Assembly: GCA_028284905.1 (NCBI GenBank)
Contig: JANQQU010000072.1
Coordinates: 62,001 to 126,000 of the forward strand
Origin: Calditrichia bacterium
GTDB taxonomy: Bacteria > Calditrichota > Calditrichia > RBG-13-44-9 > J075
Direction of reading: 5' to 3'
Length of the DNA: 64,000 nt
Part shown: one piece after another, positions 8,360 to 18,283 of the stretch
Layout of the letters: every line of letters begins with the position of its first letter
How positions within the stretch are numbered: the first letter of the stretch is position 1
Program-made: the position numbers and the translations under genes
Notes under the pieces: model-generated
Database searches by the model: none
The model's input: the letters and a program-made list of their open reading frames with translations, nothing else
Told to the model about the DNA's origin: nothing

Positions 8360-10729
8360 TTATTCACTTCGAAGTGCATGGACCGGATTGGCGACAACTG
8401 CTTTGTAAATTTGAGCACCTATCGTCAGCAATGCTGTGAACAAAATCAGCAGAAAAGCGATGATAAATGGTAGCCCATCCACAGCAATATGATATTCAAA
8501 TAGCGCATCCAAAAAGAGTGTGGCTGCGAAATAATTGATAGGCAGAGAAATAATGGCGGCAATAATCATCAAGACGACAAAACTCCTGTTGATTAAGTTG
8601 GCGATATGCATTGTTCCCGCCCCAAGCACTTTCCGTATGCTTATTTCCTTTCGACGACGGGCAATGGTTAAGGAGACCAGTCCAAAAATGCCCATACAAG
8701 TTATCAGCAACGCCAGGGCGGCATTAAAGCTGGCACTTTGGGAAATACCATCCATCGCCTGGAAATAGCGCTCGAAAACATCATCCTGAAAAAAGCCGCT
8801 GTAGGGGGTATCCGGCAATTGTTTTTTCCAAATGTCATTAATCGCCGCAGCGGTTGTATTGATATTGCCACCTTCTAATTTTACAACTAAATAATTGAAT
8901 TGCCCCTCCGGCACAACCCGCAATATTAGCGGCTCGACTTTCTGCATAAAACTGTTGTAATGAAAATCTTCGACCACGCCGATCACCCGATATTGCCGGT
9001 TATTGTAGGTAATTTTCCGATCCAGTGCATCATCCCAGGCCATCTCCCGGGCGAATGTCTGATTGATAACCACTGCAGCATCGCTATCACTCTGCCGCAA
9101 TTCATCAAAGAAACGGCCGTTTACCAGGCGAATACCCAATGTTTCCAGGTAATTGAAGCCGACATCAAATTTGGCAATCTCAAACGGCTCTCCGGCGATG
9201 TTGACGACCGCCTGCCCGCTGGAACGGGCAATATGATTATCTGCCCCGGCCAGATTCTCCACACCGGCCAGGCTTTCGATCTCATTTTTTAATGGCACAA
9301 AATCTGAGGCCTTTTCCAAAGGCAGCACCAATACCTGCGCCTGCTGATATCCCCAATCCCGGGTTTTCTGATTCTCGCCATTCTGCCAAAAAACCACGCT
9401 CATAACGATTGCATTGAAAGACAAAATAAACTGCAAAGTAAGAAGAATGCGGGTCAGTCGGTTTTTCCCATTAAAACGTAATTTGTCCCGGAAAATTCCG
9501 ACCGGCTGAAATTTTGAAATATAAAATGCCGGATACGCGCCGGCACCAACGCCGGTAACGATCAGCAAAGCAAGGAAAAATAGCCAGAGTGGTGCATTAT
9601 CTGCATAGATGAGCTCCAGATTAAAAACGCCCCATAAGCTGTTAAATCCCGGTACCAGAAAGTTATCCGCGACCAATACGCCGAGGATTAATGCACCGAG
9701 GCAAAGAAAAATGTTCTCGGTAATAAATTGGTAAATCAACTGCCGGCGATTGCCCCCGACCACTTTACGAATACCGATTTCTTTCAGTCTGCGGGAGGCG
9801 GATACGATAGCGATATTCATATAATTAAAACAAGCAAGCATCAGGATAAAAATGCCGGTCATTGCCATGGAAATCACCTGACTACGCAGAATCTGGATGC
9901 TAACGATACTATTCCGCACCCGGGGAGAATTTTCTGCCATGGCCGGTAAACTCTCGAACATGATCTGTGCCATGGGCCGGTCTTCACTGGCCGCGTTTTG
10001 CAGCGCCAGGTATTTTCCCATTTGCCCGTTTAGTGTGGAAATATCTGCATTTTCCTGAAGTTGAATAAATGTTGCGGTTGTTAGCGTCTGCCATTCATCG
10101 ACATTTCCGATCAAATCTCCACGGATCTGATAATTTACCAGCACATCAAATTTAAAACTGGCGTGGCTGGGCAGTTTTTCCAGCACTGCTCCTACGACCA
10201 AAACTTCCTTGTGTTGATTACCGAAATCAAAGCGCATCTCCTTGCCGACGGGATTACCCTGGACAAAATATTTTTCTGCAAACGCCTCGCTAATGACAAT
10301 TTTATTCCGCTGTTGCAGTGCTGCGCTCTCCCCTGCTTTCACTTGAAAACTAAATATCTCCAGAAAAGATTGATCTACGAAGCGCAGTCGTTCATACAAC
10401 AACTTTTCCTGATAACGCACGCGCGCACTACCGTCGGCAATTCGCACAGCCTTTTCGACCTGCGGAAAATCCGCAACTAATGCAGGCCCCAGCGCAATCG
10501 GAGAATCGCCCCATACTTGCTGGCCTTCCGCGCCGCTGATGACATTTTCCACTAAAAATATCCGATCGGCATTTTCATGAAAATCATCCCGGTTAAAATA
10601 AAAATCGAGGAAAAGATAAGCGACAATCATGCAGCCAATAGCCACTGAAAGACCGAAAATGTTAATGAAAGCAGTCAATTTATTTTTGATGATATTCCGG
10701 TAAGCTAACAGGAAGTAACTTTTCAGCAT
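8360..10729 (-). CDS. MacB/FtsX-type ABC transporter permease
   Basis: The product has 789 residues. It begins MLKSYFLLAYRNIIKNK with a membrane helix, then a periplasmic MacB-type domain (about 40-240), three membrane helices, a second periplasmic domain, and a last FtsX core with RRRKEISIRKVLGA, repeating RRLKEIGIRKVVGG from the first half. This two-copy arrangement is typical of the permeases common in Bacteroidetes and relatives, thought to drive lipoprotein or peptide export with a separate LolD/MacB ATPase. No ATPase gene is adjacent, so it would work with one encoded elsewhere. It converges on the cytosine deaminase and diverges from the flavin-binding protein. Confidence 0.9.
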   Translation of the reverse strand: MLKSYFLLAYRNIIKNKLTAFINIFGLSVAIGCMIVAYLFLDFYFNRDDFHENADRIFLVENVISGAEGQQVWGDSPIALGPALVADFPQVEKAVRIADGSARVRYQEKLLYERLRFVDQSFLEIFSFQVKAGESAALQQRNKIVISEAFAEKYFVQGNPVGKEMRFDFGNQHKEVLVVGAVLEKLPSHASFKFDVLVNYQIRGDLIGNVDEWQTLTTATFIQLQENADISTLNGQMGKYLALQNAASEDRPMAQIMFESLPAMAENSPRVRNSIVSIQILRSQVISMAMTGIFILMLACFNYMNIAIVSASRRLKEIGIRKVVGGNRRQLIYQFITENIFLCLGALILGVLVADNFLVPGFNSLWGVFNLELIYADNAPLWLFFLALLIVTGVGAGAYPAFYISKFQPVGIFRDKLRFNGKNRLTRILLTLQFILSFNAIVMSVVFWQNGENQKTRDWGYQQAQVLVLPLEKASDFVPLKNEIESLAGVENLAGADNHIARSSGQAVVNIAGEPFEIAKFDVGFNYLETLGIRLVNGRFFDELRQSDSDAAVVINQTFAREMAWDDALDRKITYNNRQYRVIGVVEDFHYNSFMQKVEPLILRVVPEGQFNYLVVKLEGGNINTTAAAINDIWKKQLPDTPYSGFFQDDVFERYFQAMDGISQSASFNAALALLITCMGIFGLVSLTIARRRKEISIRKVLGAGTMHIANLINRSFVVLMIIAAIISLPINYFAATLFLDALFEYHIAVDGLPFIIAFLLILFTALLTIGAQIYKAVVANPVHALRSE

Positions 10730-11168
10730 CTTCGCTCCAATGTGAGGCGTTGAAAGGTTTCTTATTTCTAATTAAAGCCACTGATTAGCACGGATTAACA
10801 CAGATTTAATCGATGCGAACATATTCTGCGGGCAATCGGGATAGTCCAATGAATCTCATCAATCAGCCCGCAAGGGCCTTCCAAACTAGCCCGGGACGCC
10901 AGTCCAGGGCGGGGTGGGTTGCAGCGGCGAATTCTAATACTGTCCGATATTAAATCACGCAAAAAAAACCCCTAAAAGAACAAATCATTCTACGAACTGC
11001 TTAAAATTTATGTTACGCAGAAACAGTGATGAATTCAAAGCAACAAATTGGCCTTGTCATTTTCTTCAATAATGGCTCTTTGCAGCAATCCAATTTTCTT
11101 TTATTCTTTCTTATACCTGACAGATATAATCAATCGAATGAATGAGAATCATAATAGAAGGAGAAAAT
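10730..11168. other. Divergent intergenic region, 439 bases
   Basis: This holds the promoters of the minus-strand permease and the plus-strand flavoprotein. At 10777-10806 it contains GCCACTGATTAGCACGGATT, one half of the repeat seen complete at 38679-38763. The stretch 10830-10930 is locally GC-rich and not coding as far as I can see. A perfect TATAAT occurs at 11125-11130, 38 bases before the flavoprotein start, but without a good -35. Confidence 0.55.
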
Positions 11169-11726
11169 ATGGCCAGAGATTATCTCGCACTGCCAGCAAA
11201 TGAAGTACGCCGAAAAGACCGGCAAAGAGAAGAAGAAAGCTGGATTCGGGAGTATTTGCACAAAGCAGCTATCGGCACCTTAGCAACAGTGCATAATGGG
11301 CAACCGTTTATCAATAGCAATTTATTTGTCTATGAACCGGAAAAACATGTAATTTACATGCATACGGCGGCGACCGGCCGCACCCGGGAAAATGTAAAAC
11401 AGGCGAAAAAAATCTGCTTTAGCGTTAGTGAAATGGGGCGTTTGTTGCCGGCGGAAGAGGCGATGCACTTTAGTGTAGAATATTCAGGCGTGGTCATTTT
11501 CGGCACTGCCAAGATCATTGAGGATGATCTCCAGGCCAAATATGCAATGGATTTATTACTGAAAAAATATTTTGGCCATCTGGAGCCGCACAAGGATTAT
11601 CGTCCCACTGTCAGTGAAGAGCTTCGGAAAACAACGGTTTATCAGATCGATATCGAACGCTGGAGCGGGAAGGAGAAAAAAGTTGAAGATGATTTTCCCG
11701 GCGCTTTTTATTATAATGAGCGATAA
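11169..11726 (+). CDS. FMN-binding split-barrel protein, pyridoxamine-phosphate-oxidase/NimA-like
   Basis: I start it at the ATG at 11169 because AGAAGGAG lies five bases upstream; the in-frame ATG at 11142 has no such site. The product has 185 residues. The pattern IGTLATVHNGQPFINSNLFV, then HVIYMHTAATGRT and later ICFSVSEMGRLLPA, belongs to the split-barrel flavin family that includes NimA nitroimidazole reductases. Such proteins bind FMN or related cofactors and reduce small molecules. The substrate is unknown. It is followed 17 bases later by the AlkD gene, so the two are probably cotranscribed. Confidence 0.85.
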   Translation: MARDYLALPANEVRRKDRQREEESWIREYLHKAAIGTLATVHNGQPFINSNLFVYEPEKHVIYMHTAATGRTRENVKQAKKICFSVSEMGRLLPAEEAMHFSVEYSGVVIFGTAKIIEDDLQAKYAMDLLLKKYFGHLEPHKDYRPTVSEELRKTTVYQIDIERWSGKEKKVEDDFPGAFYYNER

Positions 11727-11743
11727 CATTTTCGAGGAAAATT

Positions 11744-12412
11744 ATGCCCCATTCTTATCCCCTGCGGCTCCAGGCGCTTTTCGCAGAGAATGCAGATAAT
11801 GAAACTGCTCTGCCGATGAAGAAATATATGAAAAATCACTTTGAATTCTTCGGCATTAAAAGTCCCCTACGGCGATCATTAACCCGGCAATTTCTACAGG
11901 CGGAACAACGTCCCGCGATGGAAGAAATCCCCCAAATAATTCGGGAACTATGGGCGATGCCGCAGCGGGAAATTCATTATTTTGCAATCGATTTTCTCGC
12001 GAATTACCGGAAAGAATGGGATGCAGATATTTTACCGCTGTTTGAATTTATGATTACAACGCATTCCTGGTGGGATTCGGTGGATGCAATTTCTACCGAG
12101 CTTGCCGGCGCTTTCTTCAAGCGCTTTCCGGCGTTGATGCATCCCCGTTCTACGGCGTGGATTGAATCTGACAATATGTGGTTGCAACGTACCGCAATCA
12201 TCTTTCAGCGGCGCTACAAAGAGAAAACCGATGAAGTGCTATTGTTTTCGCATATTCGCCGCCGTGCCGATGAAACGGATTTTTTCATTCGAAAAGCGAT
12301 CGGCTGGGCGCTTCGGGAATATGCGAAAACCCATCCCGAAGCGGTGCAGGCCTTTGTCGGCGAAACACCGCTGTCACCATTAAGCGTTCGGGAAGCGCTG
12401 AAGCATTTTTAG
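11744..12412 (+). CDS. AlkD-type DNA alkylation repair glycosylase
   Basis: The product has 222 residues and is all helical in the HEAT-repeat manner of AlkD. Key segments are GIKSPLRRSLTRQF near residue 37, THSWWDSVDAIS (holding the Trp and Asp that contact the lesion), DNMWLQRTAIIFQ, and FFIRKAIGWALREYAKTHPE near the end. AlkD removes N3- and N7-alkylated purines without flipping the base. The gene follows the flavoprotein by 17 bases and its stop overlaps that of the convergent NagB-like gene by four bases. Confidence 0.93.
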   Translation: MPHSYPLRLQALFAENADNETALPMKKYMKNHFEFFGIKSPLRRSLTRQFLQAEQRPAMEEIPQIIRELWAMPQREIHYFAIDFLANYRKEWDADILPLFEFMITTHSWWDSVDAISTELAGAFFKRFPALMHPRSTAWIESDNMWLQRTAIIFQRRYKEKTDEVLLFSHIRRRADETDFFIRKAIGWALREYAKTHPEAVQAFVGETPLSPLSVREALKHF

Positions 12413-14766
12413 CGATTCTCGATTTGCTGCTTCAATTCTCTGCTGGACTTGTAGAATTCATCGAGACTCATTTCATTCAGAAAGACAAACCCACGCGTCG
12501 CTCGGATGAGCGGACTGGGATTTTCGTGGAACCACTTTTTCCCCAGGCAAACCTTCAATTTTCGATATTGCTCCACCTGAATTTTCTGCGCCAGTTCCGA
12601 GAAGGGGCCGTCATGCTCGTAGCTGGGAAAAGAGGCGTCTTTTTGTGAGATGAAGGAGTTGACAAACGCATCCTGCATGATCGCGAACATGTTGATCGAT
12701 ACCGGCACGTAGATGTTCGCCTCGCTGGGATGGAAGCGATACCAAACGTTGCGATATCCCCAAACTTTGATGTTCTTCCGTTTGCTCTCCTTAACATACC
12801 TTTTTAAAGCTTCCGAGATCGATTGCAGCACTTTGTAGTGGGTATCCGGGCCGCTGGCTTCCGGATCGTAAGCAACGGAGACGACATGCGGTTTAATTTC
12901 CCGTAGCTTGCGCACAATCGGCATGGCATCCCGTTCGATCGTCGGTTCCTCGGTAAAAATATCTCCGGTATAGAATCCCAGTCGCAGGTGGTCAATATTT
13001 TTGCCCATCCATCCCAGGTATCCCCAGATACATTCAGCTTCCCACTCCCGGCACATACTTTTCAATGCCTGAATATGGGAGAGGTCTTTTTTTCCGGGAT
13101 ATTCCGTGAGGAAATAGTGTTCTAATTCCTTCATGCGATTTTTTATCTGCTCCAGATCATTCTCTTCATACACTTCCATTAAGTTACGGAGCAGGCGGCG
13201 GGCCTCCCCTTCTTCCTGGGTATCAATGCTTTTGCCAGCGATACCATCCAGGTATTTCCAGACATCGCGATCGCGGCTTTCCTTATTATTTGGCTCGAAG
13301 TAATCTTCATCAAGCAATTCCCGGCATTCCGGAGAAATGATAAATTTTTCCAGCTTCTTCAGTTGCTTCAGCATAAAGGCGTTGGAAACCGAGGTAAATC
13401 CGCCGGTTAAGCAGAGAAAGTGATGTTGATTGCTGGCGTCGCGGCTATTCCGAACCACATAAGGCAGGTAGCCGAGCATAATATCATCGTGATGTGGTTC
13501 GGTATGCAGGAAGCGGGTCTTACTTAGTGCCTCGCTGCCCTTTTCAATTCGCTCGATCAATCGATCCCGCACTCCTTTGGCAAGTTCCTCCAAACTTTCC
13601 GGCCGTTTCTTTAAAACATTTTTTACCAGTGGATCAGTATCAACATCATTTTTATCGAGATCTACCAGGCGTTTATTCTGGCGGTAGGAAAGGTCGATCA
13701 ACACTTTTTCGACCATCGGATCGCTGATTTCCTGACAATCATCCACAATTTGCAACTGGCGCTGTTCCATCAGTTTTGTTGCCCCCCGGGTGATGTAGAA
13801 GCGGGCATTTTTAAGCTGATGCAGTGCTGTGCCGGGATACATAATATTCGGCGATTCCTGAACGGCAGTAGATACGATCCCCGCTTTCGCTTCCCCGGCG
13901 GCGATAATGATCGCAGCACATTTGGGATTGTAGGTGATTGTGCCCAATCCGATTGTAATTACCAGGCGATTCTTGGATATCTCGATACCGCCAAGGTCAG
14001 TAGCCGCTGCTGCCTGTGTTTCATAATTGGTTTCAGTTAAGCGGGTGGTCGAGTAATGATCAGAGCCGCGCACATTAAAACCGATATGCCCATCCGGGCC
14101 AATGCCGCCGAGGAAGAAGCCGATACCGCCCAACGCCCGGATTTTCTCTTCGTATTGTTGGCACCACTGATCTACTTCCGCAAGCATCGCCTGTTGTTTT
14201 TCTTCCAATATGGTTTTTGCGGAACGATAGCGTAGGGAAAGATCCACGGTTTGTTCCGGCCAGACATCCTTTAGCGACTCCCCTTTTTTCAAACCAATTT
14301 TCGTCGCGTCGATTAATAAGGCTTTTTCCCGGTCAAAACCGAAATCGTCCATATAAAATTCATTTACATAGGAGTAGAAACTGTTTTGCTGCCAGGGGTT
14401 GATCGGATAGAATTCGTCGATTTGCACAAAATGCAGGCTGGAGATATCCGGTTTTTTTGCCGGGTCTACCCCACTCTCTTCAAGAATTTTTCGGGCATTT
14501 TCTCCATCCCAGTTATTCAGCAATTCGGTTACCCACTTAATAAAGTGCTCCGGGGTCTTGCCGGTCGGCAGAGAAACAACCCCACCGGGATTATTTTGGG
14601 CCCACTCAAGAAAACGCATGGCGGCCAGTTTGCCGAGAGCTGGGAAATTTTCAACAACAATTGTGGGGATTTTTTCTTTCGGTGGGTAGATTTCCCGAAA
14701 CGAGGAAGATTTAAGGGCTATTTTTTCAACATTGCTCATTTTCAACTTTTTATGTGTGCGGCTCAT
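12409..14766 (-). CDS. Glucosamine-6-phosphate deaminase (NagB) fused to a PIG-L deacetylase domain
   Basis: The product has 785 residues. The start at 14766 is supported by AGGAG six bases upstream. Residues about 30-345 are NagB-like, with SLPTGKTPEHF (phosphate binding), FVQIDEFYP and GGIGPDGHIGFN. From about residue 415 comes a LmbE/PIG-L domain with TEPHHDDIMLGYLP, the zinc-binding HxxD-type motif of N-acetylglucosamine deacetylases. The fusion could couple removal of an acetyl group from a GlcNAc derivative to deamination of glucosamine 6-phosphate to fructose 6-phosphate. Related fusions exist in Bacteroidetes genomes. The ends of the gene overlap the convergent alkD gene by four bases. 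Confidence 0.9.
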   Translation of the reverse strand: MSRTHKKLKMSNVEKIALKSSSFREIYPPKEKIPTIVVENFPALGKLAAMRFLEWAQNNPGGVVSLPTGKTPEHFIKWVTELLNNWDGENARKILEESGVDPAKKPDISSLHFVQIDEFYPINPWQQNSFYSYVNEFYMDDFGFDREKALLIDATKIGLKKGESLKDVWPEQTVDLSLRYRSAKTILEEKQQAMLAEVDQWCQQYEEKIRALGGIGFFLGGIGPDGHIGFNVRGSDHYSTTRLTETNYETQAAAATDLGGIEISKNRLVITIGLGTITYNPKCAAIIIAAGEAKAGIVSTAVQESPNIMYPGTALHQLKNARFYITRGATKLMEQRQLQIVDDCQEISDPMVEKVLIDLSYRQNKRLVDLDKNDVDTDPLVKNVLKKRPESLEELAKGVRDRLIERIEKGSEALSKTRFLHTEPHHDDIMLGYLPYVVRNSRDASNQHHFLCLTGGFTSVSNAFMLKQLKKLEKFIISPECRELLDEDYFEPNNKESRDRDVWKYLDGIAGKSIDTQEEGEARRLLRNLMEVYEENDLEQIKNRMKELEHYFLTEYPGKKDLSHIQALKSMCREWEAECIWGYLGWMGKNIDHLRLGFYTGDIFTEEPTIERDAMPIVRKLREIKPHVVSVAYDPEASGPDTHYKVLQSISEALKRYVKESKRKNIKVWGYRNVWYRFHPSEANIYVPVSINMFAIMQDAFVNSFISQKDASFPSYEHDGPFSELAQKIQVEQYRKLKVCLGKKWFHENPSPLIRATRGFVFLNEMSLDEFYKSSRELKQQIENR

Positions 14767-15012
14767 AAATCGCTCCTATGTATGTTTTTTCTATTTGTTG
14801 TTCAAAACAACTAATTGTTGCCTATATATACCAAAACTTACCCCAAACCTGCAAGAGAAATTTATTTTTTCTCAAAATTCGACAGCCAAAGCTATGCAAA
14901 AAACGTATTTTTCTGATACTTTTTTACTTTTCGTCCTTATTAGTTTCACTTTCAAACTAACAAACTAAAAACAGACATATTCTAGAACAAGCCAAATGCT
15001 GCATTTTTTCAA

Positions 15013-15046
15013 TCTGCTGCCTACCAATGATTTGGCTGGCAGCAGA
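15013..15046. terminator. Nine-base stem-loop after the CocE-type hydrolase gene
   Basis: TCTGCTGCC and GGCAGCAGA pair perfectly with a 16-base loop, just past the stop of the hydrolase gene. No long T run follows on the minus strand, so it may be a processed or weak terminator. Confidence 0.45.
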
Positions 15047-15058
15047 TATTCAATCTCA

Positions 15059-16933
15059 TTACTGGAGGGTATTCAAACGAATATGGGTAGGATATTTACC
15101 AGAACGAAGCACGGTCTGTTCTGCGACAGAGAAGTCTTTTTCTTTAGCCTGATAGATATTAATGAATTTCTGCGGATTGAGATCCACATAAGGAAACCAG
15201 GTGCTCTGAATCTGCACCATTAAACGATGTCCTTTTTTAAAAGTATGCAATACATCATTCATAGTAAATGCGATTTTAACCGGGGAGCCGGGAGGCATTC
15301 TGCGGGGATGCTCGTAGCTATGGCGATATTTACTCCGCATAACATCCCCCCGTAACAACATCTGGTAATGCCCCATCTTCGCGCCGGTACGGGCATTGTC
15401 CGGCGTCTCCCCCGGCAGCACATCGATTAACTTTACAATAAAATCACAGTCTGTCCCGGTGGTCATTCCATAGAGTTCGACTTCGATTGGCCCGGCGATT
15501 GTCAAATCGGCAGTTAGCGTATCACTTTCATAAACGAGAACGTCCGGTCGCTGACTGGCAAATCGTTGATCTTCCACCACGAATGGTTTGGGCATATTTA
15601 GCGTCACTTCAGCGGTGTATGGGACGGGCGTAGCCGGATCGCTGATATAGCTATCAGATGCCATGATACTTTTAGTCGTTGGTTCACTAAAAGCAAGCTT
15701 TTTATCCGCCTGGAGATAAAGTTGCTTCTCCCCCATTCCCGCCGGTGGCCAGCTGTCAAAAGTATGCCACTTGTTTCCACCAGTTTCAAAGACATGCGCT
15801 TCCGGAAATGATTTGCTGCCCTTGTCTTTCAGATAATAATTAAAGAAAGGGAGTTCAATATTTTCCTTGTAATATTCGCCGGTTAATCCGCCAAACTCGA
15901 TATTCCCTAAATGGCTACCATCCGAGCGCACCCAACCACCGTGGAACCAGGGCCCCATTACCAGGTAGTTATCCGCGTCCGGGTTTTTCGATTCAATTGA
16001 ATGATATGTTTCCAGGGCGCCATAGCAATTTTCCGAATCGAACCAACCACCGACAACCATAACCGCCGGTTTTACATTGTGAAAATACTGGGTGGTTCTT
16101 CGGGACTGCCAGAACTCGTCATAGTTCGGATGCGCCATCATATCATCCCAGAAAGCGATTTCGTTCTTCAGATACTTTTTATTAGCATTTCGCAACGGCC
16201 CCATTTCCAGGAAAAAACGATAGCCATCCGGCGTGCCATGGTCAAAGCGCGGCGGCCATTCCTGGACCAATCCTTCCCGCTTTACGCCGAAAACAGAAAA
16301 GAAATTAAACGCCAGGGGAATATTAAATGCACCGTTATGATGAAAATCGTCCCCGATAAACCAATCGGAAATCGGTGCCTGGGGAGAAACCGCTTTTAAG
16401 GCCGGATGGGCGTCGATCGCTCCCATCGCTGCATAAAATCCCGGGTAGGAAATTCCCCACATCCCGGCCCGGCCATTATTGTTCGGAATATTATTTATCA
16501 ACCAGTCGATCGTATCATATGTATCACTGCTTTCATCGATGTCTTTTTCATTTTGCTTCACCTGGATATGCGGGCGCATATTGACATATTCTCCTCCGGA
16601 CATAAAACGGCCGCGCACATCCTGAAAGACGAATATGAATTTTTCCCGGACGAGATGCTCCCAGGTTTCGAGCCGGCTGGTGCGATAGTTATTTTCGCCA
16701 TAAGGCCCGGCAGAGTAAGGTGTTCGCCATAACATCAGCGGGTAAGTGGTTGAACGGTCTTTCGGAGAATAAATAACGGTATATAAGTTTACCCCGTCCC
16801 GCATTGTAATTCGATGTTCACTTTTATTGTAATGCTTTTCCAGATATGTTTTTTCCGACTGAGCATACAGCGCCGTAAACGCCAAAAACCCAACAATAGC
16901 AATAATTAATCGATACCTTAACAGCAGCGCCAT
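15059..16933 (-). CDS. Secreted CocE/NonD-family alpha/beta hydrolase (X-Pro dipeptidyl-peptidase S15 type)
   Basis: The product has 624 residues and starts with a signal peptide (cleavage near Ala24-Gln25). The catalytic domain carries RDGVNLYTVIYSP, FQDVRGRFMSGGEY and the nucleophile motif GMWGISYPGF (Ser about 162). Later come VVGGWFDSE, likely holding the catalytic Asp, and MGPWFHGGW with the His. The C-terminal part is the beta jelly-roll found in this family. Members act on alpha-amino acid esters, cocaine, beta-lactams or proline peptides; the true substrate cannot be read. It is transcribed away from the cyclase gene. Confidence 0.9.
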   Translation of the reverse strand: MALLLRYRLIIAIVGFLAFTALYAQSEKTYLEKHYNKSEHRITMRDGVNLYTVIYSPKDRSTTYPLMLWRTPYSAGPYGENNYRTSRLETWEHLVREKFIFVFQDVRGRFMSGGEYVNMRPHIQVKQNEKDIDESSDTYDTIDWLINNIPNNNGRAGMWGISYPGFYAAMGAIDAHPALKAVSPQAPISDWFIGDDFHHNGAFNIPLAFNFFSVFGVKREGLVQEWPPRFDHGTPDGYRFFLEMGPLRNANKKYLKNEIAFWDDMMAHPNYDEFWQSRRTTQYFHNVKPAVMVVGGWFDSENCYGALETYHSIESKNPDADNYLVMGPWFHGGWVRSDGSHLGNIEFGGLTGEYYKENIELPFFNYYLKDKGSKSFPEAHVFETGGNKWHTFDSWPPAGMGEKQLYLQADKKLAFSEPTTKSIMASDSYISDPATPVPYTAEVTLNMPKPFVVEDQRFASQRPDVLVYESDTLTADLTIAGPIEVELYGMTTGTDCDFIVKLIDVLPGETPDNARTGAKMGHYQMLLRGDVMRSKYRHSYEHPRRMPPGSPVKIAFTMNDVLHTFKKGHRLMVQIQSTWFPYVDLNPQKFINIYQAKEKDFSVAEQTVLRSGKYPTHIRLNTLQ

Positions 16934-17219
16934 CTTCTAATTCTCCTTGTTACCGGGACATATTCCAATTCATTAGCAGAAGATACATAAATCATCGGAA
17001 ATTGAAAAATTTGTTTGGGAATATTTCTCTGCTTTCCAACGAAATTGATTTCTTCATTTGCAAATCATCGTGCAATTCGCTACTTTTCTTGCTGACTTCA
17101 ATGCAAAATTTCAACCGGATCGACCGATTTTCAATCTGAAAATTTTGTATTGAAAGTGGGATAGAAATTCCCGCGGCAGGAAAAGTAATTTAGTTTTTCA
17201 GAAATAATAACGGACATTT

Positions 17220-18161
17220 ATGCTATCCTGGATTCGGGGCAAACTGACGCCACGCCAAAAAGCTACTATGACAATCATGTTCGCGGACGTCTGCGGCAGC
17301 ACGCAGCTCTTCGAACGGTATGGTGACGAAAAAGCCCGTAAAATAGTCTCATTCACTTTGGCGCTGCTCACTCAAATCACCATGAAATACGGCGGCGAAG
17401 TAGTAAAGACCATCGGTGATGAGATTATGTGTAAATATCCGGACAACAGCAGCGCCTTCCAGGCTGCCTGCGATATGCAGCGCAGTATTCGTAACCACGA
17501 ACATCTCGCCAAAATAAACATGGCCATCAAAATCGGATTTCACCATGGTGAAATTTTGCTGGAGAAAAATGATGTTTTCGGCGACGCTGTCAATGTTGCC
17601 GCCCGCATGGTCGGGATGGCGAAAGCCAAGCAGATTATCTGCACCGGCTCAACAATCGCCAAGCTACCGATCGCATTGGCCAAAAATGCCCGCAACCTTG
17701 GCCGGGTAAAAGTGCGGGGCAAAAAACGGGAGATGGAAATTTTCGAAGTAATCTGGCAGGAAGATACGTCTGATGTGACCATGCTCTACAAGAGCACCGA
17801 TCCTCCCCGCCGACCCGCTTCTGTGCGCCTGGTGCTCCATCACAAAGGGCAACGCTTTGAAGTAAATGAAAAGCTTCCCTTCCTTAGCCTCGGCCGGGAT
17901 CGGGAAAATGATCTTTCCGTAGACACCGACCTCGCCTCCCGAAATCATGCCAGCATCGAATTTCGCCAGGGGAAATTTCTCTTAACTGATCGCAGCACCA
18001 ACGGCACTTTCGTTTGGATGGAGAACGGTGAAAAATTTTTCATCCACCGGGAAGATATTCACTTATATAACCGCGGTATTATTAGTCTTGGCAGAGATGC
18101 CATGACTGACGATCCGGACCTTATTTATTACAAATACGTCAGCAAAAAAGAGAGCCGTTAA
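17220..18161 (+). CDS. Class III nucleotide cyclase with C-terminal FHA domain
   Basis: The product has 313 residues and no membrane segment. The cyclase domain (about 15-185) contains MFADVCGSTQLFERYGDE and VVKTIGDEIMCKYP, which give the two metal-binding aspartates and the adenine-contacting lysine, and FGDAVNVAARM with the transition-state Asn and Arg. So it should be an active adenylate cyclase. Residues about 210-295 are an FHA domain with LGRDREND, LASRNHASIEF and TDRSTNGTFV, which bind phosphothreonine. The joint layout suggests cAMP synthesis controlled by a Ser/Thr kinase partner, which is not in this window. The ribosome site is weak. Confidence 0.93.
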   Translation: MLSWIRGKLTPRQKATMTIMFADVCGSTQLFERYGDEKARKIVSFTLALLTQITMKYGGEVVKTIGDEIMCKYPDNSSAFQAACDMQRSIRNHEHLAKINMAIKIGFHHGEILLEKNDVFGDAVNVAARMVGMAKAKQIICTGSTIAKLPIALAKNARNLGRVKVRGKKREMEIFEVIWQEDTSDVTMLYKSTDPPRRPASVRLVLHHKGQRFEVNEKLPFLSLGRDRENDLSVDTDLASRNHASIEFRQGKFLLTDRSTNGTFVWMENGEKFFIHREDIHLYNRGIISLGRDAMTDDPDLIYYKYVSKKESR

Positions 18162-18283
18162 CTGCCCCGGCTTTAAAAGCATTTTTACTGATTAATGCGT
18201 TTCACCACACCCTCTACCTGCTTTTCCCCTAATTTTTACTTCCGATCTGATCATTCATTTTACATCATTGAAGGAATACCTCC

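Noticed and set aside
11142-11168. Nine extra N-terminal codons for the flavin split-barrel protein
   Set aside because: The upstream ATG has no ribosome site, while the ATG at 11169 follows AGAAGGAG at ideal spacing.
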